DNA of 64,000 bases from NCBI RefSeq assembly GCF_002285285.1, contig NZ_NSJF01000004.1, forward strand, positions 62,001-126,000, in the 5' to 3' direction. A program made the translations under genes and the position numbers. Under the pieces are notes generated by a model. The model ran no database searches. It saw nothing but the letters and a program-made list of their open reading frames with translations, and was not told the origin of the DNA. This document shows positions 57,615 through 64,000 of the stretch, piece by piece. Within the stretch, counting starts at the first letter, position 1. Every line of letters begins with the position of its first letter. Source of the DNA: Vandammella animalimorsus (GTDB lineage: Bacteria > Pseudomonadota > Gammaproteobacteria > Burkholderiales > Burkholderiaceae_C).

Positions 57615-59555
57615 TCAGACGCGCTGTTCAGGTTGCTTGGGGGCCGACGACGCCAGCGCCACCGCGCCTGCACTAGCGGCAGGCACTGCAGAGGCATCCG
57701 CCTCGGGTCGCCAGACCTGGCCGATAGAGATGGACTTCAGGCGCTTGCGCCGGCCATACCAGAGGTTGACCAGACCGCGCGAGAAGAACACCGCCGAGAA
57801 CATGCTGGTGAGCACGCCGATGCAGTGCACCACGGCAAAGCCGCGCACTGGGCCATGGCCGAAGGCCAGCAACGCAAAGCCCGCAATCAGCGTGGTGACG
57901 TTGGAGTCCAAAATCGTCGCCCAGGCGCGCTCATAGCCGGCATGGATGGCCGCCTGCGGCGAGGCGCCGGCGCGCAGCTCCTCACGGATACGCTCATTGA
58001 TCAGCACATTCGAATCAATCGCCACGCCCAGTGCCAGGGCCATCGCGGCAATGCCCGGCAGCGTCAAGGTGGCTTGCAGCATGGACAGCACGGCCAGCAG
58101 CAACAGGATGTTGACCGCCAGAGACAATGACGAGAACACGCCAAACATCATGTAGTAGGCACACATGAAGGCCACGATCAGCAGCATGCCCCACAGCACG
58201 CTTTTCTGGCCGCGCTCGATGTTCTCCTGCCCCAGGCTGGGGCCGATGGTGTATTCCTCGATGATCTCCATTGGCGCCGCCAACGCACCCGAACGCAGCA
58301 GCACGGCCACCTCGTTGGCCTCGCGTGTGGTCATGGAGCCGGAGATCTGCACGCGCCCGCCTGCGATTTCCTGGCGGATCACCGGCGCGGTCACGACCGT
58401 GCCCCGGCCGCGCTCGAACAGGATGATGGCCATGCGCTTGCCCACGTTCTCGCGCGAGACATCGCGGAAGATGCGCGCTCCCGGCCCGTCGAACTCCAGA
58501 TTGACCACTGGCATATTGCCGCGCTGGGTGTCAAAGCCCGGCTGGGCATCGATGAGGTTCTCGCCGGTGAGCACGACCTGGCGCTGCACGATGACGCGCT
58601 GACCCTGGGCATCGTTGAAAACCTCAGAGCCAAACGGCACCGGCCCAGAGCCGCTTTCGGCCGCGCGGCCTTCGGTGGACTCGTCCACCATGCGCACCTG
58701 CAGCGTGGCCGTGCGGCCAATCATGCGCTTGGCCTGGGCCACGTCCTGCACGCCCGGCAGCTGCACCACGATGCGGCTGCTGCCTTCCTGCTGAATCACC
58801 GGTTCGGCCACGCCCAGCTCGTTGACGCGGTTGTGCAGCGTGGTGATGTTCTGCTTGAGGGCCTGCTCCTGGATGTGCTTGACGGCCTCGGGTGCGAACA
58901 CCAGGCGCAGCTTGGTATCGCTGGAGGCCACGGCATCGGGCATCAGATCACGGAAATGGTCGGCCACGATATTGCGGATCAACTCGCCATCCTGCGGATT
59001 GCGCAGCGTGATGTCGATGGCCTGGCCATCGCGACGCAGGCCGCCATGGCGGATGTTGCGCTCACGCAAGGCCGTGCGCAGACCGCTGAGCAAGGCCTCG
59101 CTGCGCTGCACCAGCGCCCCGTCCATGTCCACCTGCAGCGTGAAGTGCACCCCGCCGCGCAAATCCAGGCCCAAGTACATCGGCTTGGCATTGATCGCCT
59201 GCAGCCAGGCCGGCGTGCGCGAGAGCAGGTTCAACGCCACCGAATAGGCCGGCTGGTTCTCATCGGGCACCAGGGCCGCGGCAATGGCATCGCGCGCCGG
59301 CACTTGCGCATCCTGCGTATGCAGGCGCACGCGCAGCGATTGGGCGTCGCGCTCCATGCTCTTGGGCTCAATCTGGTGCTTTTGCAGCACGTTGAGCACG
59401 CGCGCCTGCAGCGCATCGTCAACGGGCATGTCATCACGCAACGAAGCGACCTGGACGGCGTAGTCCTCACCAAAAATGTTGGGCAGTGTGTAGAGCAGCC
59501 CAACGACCAACGCAATCGCCATGATTGCGTATTTCCATAAGGGATAGCGGTTCAT
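57615..59555 (-). CDS. secD: Protein translocase subunit SecD
   Basis: 646 residues, normal for betaproteobacteria. It begins MNRYPLWKYAIMAIALVVGLLYTLPNIFGED, contains YLGLDLRGGVHFTLQVDMD (the conserved D-L-R-G-G region), GVAEPVIQQEGSSRIVVQLPGVQD and the membrane core ALALGVAIDSNVLINERIREEL. It partners SecF and YajC. A 257-bp gap with a repeat element separates it from yajC upstream. Confidence 0.97.
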   Translation of the reverse strand: MNRYPLWKYAIMAIALVVGLLYTLPNIFGEDYAVQVASLRDDMPVDDALQARVLNVLQKHQIEPKSMERDAQSLRVRLHTQDAQVPARDAIAAALVPDENQPAYSVALNLLSRTPAWLQAINAKPMYLGLDLRGGVHFTLQVDMDGALVQRSEALLSGLRTALRERNIRHGGLRRDGQAIDITLRNPQDGELIRNIVADHFRDLMPDAVASSDTKLRLVFAPEAVKHIQEQALKQNITTLHNRVNELGVAEPVIQQEGSSRIVVQLPGVQDVAQAKRMIGRTATLQVRMVDESTEGRAAESGSGPVPFGSEVFNDAQGQRVIVQRQVVLTGENLIDAQPGFDTQRGNMPVVNLEFDGPGARIFRDVSRENVGKRMAIILFERGRGTVVTAPVIRQEIAGGRVQISGSMTTREANEVAVLLRSGALAAPMEIIEEYTIGPSLGQENIERGQKSVLWGMLLIVAFMCAYYMMFGVFSSLSLAVNILLLLAVLSMLQATLTLPGIAAMALALGVAIDSNVLINERIREELRAGASPQAAIHAGYERAWATILDSNVTTLIAGFALLAFGHGPVRGFAVVHCIGVLTSMFSAVFFSRGLVNLWYGRRKRLKSISIGQVWRPEADASAVPAASAGAVALASSAPKQPEQRV

Positions 59556-59637
59556 GATCGTCCTATATCCAAGTCACAGACGCTGCAGGGCGCCAAACAT
59601 GCACCCATCGCCTAGCGCGCAGTGTGTCGGCTCCAAG

Positions 59638-59811
59638 AGGCTGGTCACAATCTCTGCACGGTGCGCAATGGGGCGGTTGGGCGCGGTCTGTACACCCGCA
59701 AAACCTCGCCGATTCACTGAAGCCCAGCATCAGCACATATGAGGATGGCGCCTTGCAGCCCATCCAAAAACCGCCTCATTGCCCAATTGCGCCGCAGATC
59801 GTGAACAGGTT
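59638..59811. repeat. MITE-like palindromic element between secD and yajC
   Basis: About 174 bp with degenerate inverted ends AGGCTGGTCACAATCT (59638-59653) and AGATCGTGAACAGGTT (59796-59811), related to the complete copy at 37558. The right border CTTA contains the complement of the yajC stop codon. It splits yajC from secD. Confidence 0.6.
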
Positions 59812-59812
59812 C

Positions 59813-60154
59813 TTATGCGGCGTTCTTGTCCCAGGTGCCCTTGGGCAGCACCTGACCCACGGCAGAGCGCTGCACTTGGATTTCCACGCCCTGGGCCACC
59901 TCCAGGTGAATCCATTGATCGCTCAGGCGGCTGACGCGACCGACGATGCCCCCAGCGGTAGTCACCTCATCGCCCTTGGCCAGCGCGTCGATCATCGCGC
60001 GGTGCTCTTTCTGGCGCTTCATCTGCGGGCGAATCATGATGAAGTACAGCACCACGAACATCAGCACCAAAGGCAGGATGCCCGACAGCAGAGACTGACC
60101 GCCTGCGGCAGGAGCCACCGCAGGGGCCGTTTGAGCGAAAGCAACAGAAATCAT
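59813..60154 (-). CDS. yajC: Preprotein translocase subunit YajC
   Basis: 113 residues from the ATG at 60154. One transmembrane helix (LLSGILPLVLMFVVLYFIMIRPQ), then the cytoplasmic segment RPQMKRQKEHRAMIDALAKGDEVTTAGGIVGRV, the YajC signature. It binds SecDF as an accessory membrane protein. The TAA stop coincides with the CTTA border of a MITE-like element. Confidence 0.95.
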   Translation of the reverse strand: MISVAFAQTAPAVAPAAGGQSLLSGILPLVLMFVVLYFIMIRPQMKRQKEHRAMIDALAKGDEVTTAGGIVGRVSRLSDQWIHLEVAQGVEIQVQRSAVGQVLPKGTWDKNAA

Positions 60155-60757
60155 GGCAACAAACTCCAAAAAACAGCCAAAAAACAAACCTGCGGGCGCC
60201 AATACCTACGCCCCGCTGTGCCAGGGGCAGGCCCGACGCGCCTTGGACAGACAAGCCACATGCAGGGCCGCAGCAGAAAATGCAAGCCGCGCACATCGAC
60301 AGTGCAAGAAAAAGGCGGCCCGAATCGGCGCGTCATGTGCACTGCAGCTCTGGAAGGAGGCAGCAGGCGGGGCCGACTCCGCAGCCATGGAGTGCCTGCA
60401 CAGGCCGTCGCACGGCACAGCGCCCGCACTCCTCGCACTCCGATCGCCCAGGTGTGCAAGCCACAGCTGCCACAGCCACTCTGCCCAAAACCCGCCATTG
60501 TATGCGCCAGCACACTGGGGCAATGGGCAGGCCGCTCAGAGGGGCTGGCCCCACATGCAGGCCCTTATGCAAGGCACGCCCATGCGCGGCAGGGCATGCC
60601 TGCCATGGCCATTGGCGATGGCAGCGCGGCAGGCACACAGGCCCGCCAGGGTGCCTGACAGATGTTTGATAATGCGCCGCTTTGCACGGCCTGCCCCGGC
60701 TACAAAGCAGTGATGACATGCGGCAGTGGCCCACAGGCATCGAAAGAGAACAACACC
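60155..60757. other. Gene-free interval upstream of yajC
   Basis: About 600 bp with no frame of protein character. It should hold the yajC-secDF promoter on the minus strand (a CATACAAT is seen near 60500) and a promoter for the CoA-transferase gene on the plus strand (a GATAAT at 60668-60673). Both are weak assignments. Confidence 0.5.
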
Positions 60758-61981
60758 ATGCGAACAAGCAAGCAAAGCGAGAGCGCCGACACGCCAGCCG
60801 TTTTGCGCGGCGTGCGCGTCGTTGAAATGGGCCAGCTCATCGCCGGGCCATTTTGCGGCAAGACGCTGGGCGATTTTGGCGCAGAGGTCATCAAGATCGA
60901 GCCCCCCGGCAGTGGCGACCCCTTGCGCAATTGGCGCTTGATCAAGGACGGCACATCCGTCTGGTGGCAGGTGCAGTCGCGCAACAAGCGTTCGCTGGCG
61001 CTGGATCTGCGCCAACCCGAGGGGCAGGACATCGCCCGCCGCCTGATTGCCGAAGCCGATGTGCTGATCGAGAACTTCCGTCCAGGCACGCTGGAGGGCT
61101 GGGGCATGGCGCCCGAGCAGTTGCACGCACTCAACCCTGGGCTGGTAATTTTGCGCATCTCCGGCTATGGGCAAAGCGGGCCTTACCGCGACCGACCTGG
61201 CTTTGGCGTGATCGGCGAATCCATGGGCGGGCTGCGCCAGCTCACGGGCGAGCCCGGTCGCGTGCCGGTGCGCTGCGGCATCTCCATCGGCGATACGCTG
61301 GCCGCGCTGCACGGCACCATTGGCGTTCTGCTGGCGCTCTACCACCACAAGGTCCATGGCGGCCCAGGCCAAGTCATTGACGTGGCGCTGCACGAAGCCG
61401 TGTTCAACTGCATGGAAAGCCTGATCCCCGAGTACAGCGTGTTCGGCGCTGTACGCGAAGCCGCCGGCAGCGCACTGCCCGGCATTGCGCCATCAAATGC
61501 CTACCCCTGCCGCGATGGCTGGGTGCTGGTGGCCGGCAATGGCGACAGCATCTTCAAACGCCTGATGCAGGCCATCGGCCGCAGCGATCTGAGCGAGGAT
61601 GCCGCACTGGCGCACAACGCCGGGCGCGTAGCGCGCGTGGCCGAGATCGACGAGGCCATCGGCGCCTGGACAACGATGCGCAGCGTGGCCGAAGTCCTGC
61701 AGGCGCTGGAGGCCGCCCAGGTGCCAGCCGGCAAGGTCTACACCGCCCGCGACATTGCCGAGGACCCGCACTACCGAGCGCGCGACATGCTGCTGGAGCA
61801 GACCACGCGCGATGGCTACACGCTGACAGTGCCCGGTATCGTGCCCAAACTCTCAGCCACGCCCGGCGGCATCCGCCACAGCGCGCCAAAGCTGGGCGAC
61901 GACACCGACGCCGTGCTGCGCGAACTGGGCCTAACGCCCCAGCAGTGCACCGCGCTGCGGGAAAAGGGCATCGTGCAATAA
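60758..61981 (+). CDS. Class III (CaiB/BaiF) acyl-CoA transferase
   Basis: 407 residues from the ATG at 60758. The family signatures are VVEMGQLIAGPFCGKTLGDFGAEVIKIEPP, RNKRSLALDLRQPEG, VLIENFRPGTLEGWG (with the catalytic Asp of the family normally found nearby) and ISGYGQSGPYRDRPGFG. Members move CoA between carboxylates such as formyl, succinyl or crotonobetainyl groups. A Bug-type binding protein follows 110 bp downstream, a common pairing in Burkholderiales suggesting catabolism of an imported carboxylate. Substrate not assigned. Confidence 0.9.
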   Translation: MRTSKQSESADTPAVLRGVRVVEMGQLIAGPFCGKTLGDFGAEVIKIEPPGSGDPLRNWRLIKDGTSVWWQVQSRNKRSLALDLRQPEGQDIARRLIAEADVLIENFRPGTLEGWGMAPEQLHALNPGLVILRISGYGQSGPYRDRPGFGVIGESMGGLRQLTGEPGRVPVRCGISIGDTLAALHGTIGVLLALYHHKVHGGPGQVIDVALHEAVFNCMESLIPEYSVFGAVREAAGSALPGIAPSNAYPCRDGWVLVAGNGDSIFKRLMQAIGRSDLSEDAALAHNAGRVARVAEIDEAIGAWTTMRSVAEVLQALEAAQVPAGKVYTARDIAEDPHYRARDMLLEQTTRDGYTLTVPGIVPKLSATPGGIRHSAPKLGDDTDAVLRELGLTPQQCTALREKGIVQ

Positions 61982-62060
61982 ACACCGCCGCCGACGCGGC
62001 CAGCCATGCCGCAGCGCACGCCCTGGCAAGGCATCATCGCTCTGGCCCCGACTTTTCTAG

Positions 62061-62074
62061 GGCCTGTTCACACT
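62061..62074. repeat. Partial end of the MITE-like family
   Basis: GGCCTGTTCACACT preceded by CTAG (62057-62060), directly upstream of the ribosome-binding site of the following Bug gene. Only one end is recognisable. Confidence 0.45.
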
Positions 62075-62091
62075 ATGCAAGGAGACACCGC

Positions 62092-63081
62092 ATGATCTCT
62101 TCCACAACAACAGCTGCCAGCCGCTGGCTGCTGGCCGGCGCTGCGCTGGGCCTGGCCACGCTGGGCCAAGTCTGGGCGCAGGACTATCCAAGCCGTCAAC
62201 CCATCACGCTGGTGGTGCCCGCATCCCCCGGCGGCACCACTGATCTGGCCGGCCGCATGCTGGCCCAGCCACTGGGCCAAGTGTTGGGGCAATCCGTGGT
62301 GGTCGACAACAAGGCTGGTGGCAGTGGCGCCATTGCTGCCAATCTGGTGCGCCGCGCTGCGGCCGATGGTTACACACTGTTGATGCAGTATTCGGGCTTT
62401 CACGTCATCACCCCGCACGTGACCGCAGCGCCGCAATGGCAACAAAGCGACTTCATCCCCGTGGCCAGCGTGCTGGCAGCGCCGCAAATCGTCGTGGTGC
62501 GCGCTGATCTGCCGGTCAAGAGCCTGCAGGAGCTCATTGCCTATGCCAAGGCCAACCCAGGCAAGCTCAACTACGCATCCTCTGGCAATGGCTCATTGCA
62601 ACACGTCACCGGCATGCAGTTGGAGCAACAGGCCGGCATCCAGATGGTGCATGTGCCTTACAAGGGCACGGGCCCGGCCTTGCAGGACCTGCTGGGCGGC
62701 CAGGTGGATCTGACCTTTGGTACAGCACCTCCTTTCGTGCCGCATGTGCAATCGGGCCGCCTGCGGGTACTGGCCGTGACCGGCAGTGAGCGCCTGCCCA
62801 GCCTGCCCAATGCGCCGACCACGGCAGAAGCAGGCTACCCAGGCGTGAACGCCTCCTCATGGTTTGGGGTATTCGCGCCAGCGGGCACGCCACAGCCCGT
62901 GATCGACAAGCTGGTCGCCAGCATCGAACAGGTAGTGTCCGAACCCACGTTTGCGCAAAGCGCTCTCCAGCAAGGGGCCAAAGCCGATTTCAGCGCCCCC
63001 GCTGCTTTTGCCCAACGGGTACAAAACGATTACGCCGCCTGGGCCGACATCGTCAAATCAGCAAGTATCACGGCCCAGTGA
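62092..63081 (+). CDS. Bug-family tripartite tricarboxylate transporter substrate-binding protein
   Basis: 329 residues with a signal peptide (cleavage near VWAQ). The Bug fold motifs are QPITLVVPASPGGTTDLAGRMLAQPLG, VDNKAGGSGAIAANLVRRA and MVHVPYKGTGPALQDLLGGQVDLTFG. AAGGAG at 62079-62084 sets the start. It follows the CoA-transferase gene and probably binds the same carboxylate in the periplasm. It is closed by a strong terminator. Confidence 0.92.
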   Translation: MISSTTTAASRWLLAGAALGLATLGQVWAQDYPSRQPITLVVPASPGGTTDLAGRMLAQPLGQVLGQSVVVDNKAGGSGAIAANLVRRAAADGYTLLMQYSGFHVITPHVTAAPQWQQSDFIPVASVLAAPQIVVVRADLPVKSLQELIAYAKANPGKLNYASSGNGSLQHVTGMQLEQQAGIQMVHVPYKGTGPALQDLLGGQVDLTFGTAPPFVPHVQSGRLRVLAVTGSERLPSLPNAPTTAEAGYPGVNASSWFGVFAPAGTPQPVIDKLVASIEQVVSEPTFAQSALQQGAKADFSAPAAFAQRVQNDYAAWADIVKSASITAQ

Positions 63082-63221
63082 CATCAGCGGACAAGGGGTC
63101 AAGCCAGAGCGCCCTATGACGTTGCCAAGGCTTGCCCCCTGCAACAGGGTCAGCTTGCTTCGACAGTCGGCCAGTGCACTGCATTCACAGAGCAGTCACT
63201 CAAGCTGTACCAGCACAGACC

Positions 63222-63270
63222 AAAAAACGATGGCTTTGGGTGCAAAGACGCACCCAAAGCCATCTTTTTT
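63222..63270. terminator. Bidirectional terminator after the Bug gene
   Basis: A perfect 15-bp stem GATGGCTTTGGGTGC / GCACCCAAAGCCATC with a 6-base loop, A-run before and TTTTTT after. It serves the convergent prepilin-peptidase gene as well. Confidence 0.95.
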
Positions 63271-63296
63271 CAGGCCATATCCCTGCAAAAAGCCTT

Positions 63297-64000
63297 TTAG
63301 AAACCCAGCAGCCGGTTCAGCCAGCCATTCACACGCTCTGGCGTGCATACCAAAATCAGCAGGCCTGCGCCCCCCAAGAAAGGGCCATAAGGGATATAGC
63401 CACCTTCACGCAGGCCTTGACGCGCTTTGAGCACCAAGCCCACCACAGCGCCCAACAAGGACGAGGCCAGCACAATGGGCAACACCGCTCCAGCCCCCAG
63501 CCAAGCACCCATGGCAGCCAGCAGCTTGAAGTCGCCGTGGCCCATCCCCTCTTTCTTGGTCACCAGCTTAAACAACATGGCGACCGACCAAAGCGACAAA
63601 TACCCCACTGCCGCCCCAAGCACCGATTGACGCAGCGGCACGGCAATCAGCCCCACCCAAGATGCCATCAATCCCGCCCACAACAATGGCAGCGTCAGGG
63701 TGTCTGGCAGTAAGGTTGTGTCCCAGTCGATCAGGATCAGCGCAATCAAGACTGCACAGAAAAACGCCCAGGCCGCAGCCGTCCAGCTCATGCCCCATTG
63801 ATGGCCACAAAATGCAAACGCAGCCGCCGTCGCCAGCTCTACCAGTGGATAACGCAGACCAATCGGTGTCTGGCATGCCTTGCAACGCCCGCGCAGCACT
63901 AAATAGCTCAGCACCGGAACATTTTCCAGTGCAGAAACAGGGTGTCCGCAAGCCCGGCAACGCGAACGCGGCGTCACCAGATTGAATGGCGTCGTCTCCC
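63297..64000 (-). CDS. pilD: Prepilin peptidase/N-methyltransferase PilD (5' end beyond window)
   Basis: The frame is open to the right edge, reading TTPFNLVTPRSRC before the first internal start, so the N-terminal helix of about 50 residues is cut off. The zinc-type cysteine pairs are CRACGH and CKACQ. Catalytic aspartates lie in LIDWDTTLLPDTL and in GMGHGDFKLLAAMGAWLG (the GxGD motif). The enzyme cleaves and N-methylates type IV prepilins and type II pseudopilins in the inner membrane. Confidence 0.93.
   Translation of the reverse strand, partial: ETTPFNLVTPRSRCRACGHPVSALENVPVLSYLVLRGRCKACQTPIGLRYPLVELATAAAFAFCGHQWGMSWTAAAWAFFCAVLIALILIDWDTTLLPDTLTLPLLWAGLMASWVGLIAVPLRQSVLGAAVGYLSLWSVAMLFKLVTKKEGMGHGDFKLLAAMGAWLGAGAVLPIVLASSLLGAVVGLVLKARQGLREGGYIPYGPFLGGAGLLILVCTPERVNGWLNRLLGF

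Noticed and set aside
60155-60757. Several overlapping frames of 100-280 codons upstream of yajC and the CoA-transferase
   Set aside because: They overlap each other on both strands, lack motifs and ribosome-binding sites, and look like random GC-rich open frames.

Overview
The window is about 64 kb of GC-rich bacterial chromosome with dense, mostly complete genes. Housekeeping content (tolB-pal-cpoB, rpmB-rpmG, rpoH with an HrcA operator, ctaA-ctaB-sco, glyQ/glyS, uvrA, yajC-secD-secF, a PilD-type peptidase), two Bug-type solute-binding proteins and an IPTL-CTERM-like sorting tail point to Burkholderiales, most likely Comamonadaceae. The genus cannot be fixed from sequence alone. No prophage, CRISPR array, rRNA operon or complete insertion sequence was seen.

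Layout. 1-4.8 kb: msbA (partial, minus), tolB-pal-cpoB, tcdA, tRNA-Lys. 4.8-7.1 kb: a MITE-like repeat, a uracil-type NCS2 permease and a stand-alone PabA/TrpG amidotransferase. 7.1-12.3 kb: an ABC importer of the carbohydrate/glycerol-phosphate class (ATPase, binding protein, two permeases) ending in an endonuclease/exonuclease/phosphatase-fold enzyme. 12.3-16.5 kb: rpmB-rpmG, a tyrosine phosphatase, gluQ, CIRCE-rpoH and a small acidic secreted protein. 16.5-20.7 kb: a Bug protein and the ctaA-ctaB-sco operon. 20.7-29.4 kb: glyQ and glyS separated by an ABM-domain gene and a vapBC-like toxin-antitoxin pair, then uvrA and a methyltransferase.

29.4-34.6 kb: a polar amino-acid type ABC importer without its own ATPase gene, a trimethylamine-dehydrogenase-family flavoprotein and SlyD. 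34.7-37.5 kb: a large secreted protein with a lectin-like front, six Ig-like repeats and an IPTL-CTERM-like tail. 37.8-45.5 kb: the catabolic centrepiece, a sigma-54 activator (AcxR type) divergent from acetone carboxylase acxABC, with a textbook -24/-12 promoter and two tandem palindromes as probable activator sites. 45.5-49.4 kb: a SitABCD-type manganese importer behind an MntR-like palindrome; acetone carboxylase is a Mn enzyme, so this placement may be functional.

49.4-64 kb: tehB, cytochrome b561 with two YceI proteins, an IS110 transposase remnant, a large DUF1631-like protein, secF-secD-yajC, a class III CoA-transferase with a second Bug protein, and the 3' part of a prepilin peptidase gene.

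The most unusual feature not explained by genes is a family of small palindromic MITE-like elements (roughly 75-175 bp, inverted ends related to CCTGTTCAAAATCT) scattered through the window and repeatedly bordered by CTAG or CTTAG. One copy is complete with an apparent CTTAG target duplication, and two others end exactly at the TAA stop codons of genes.
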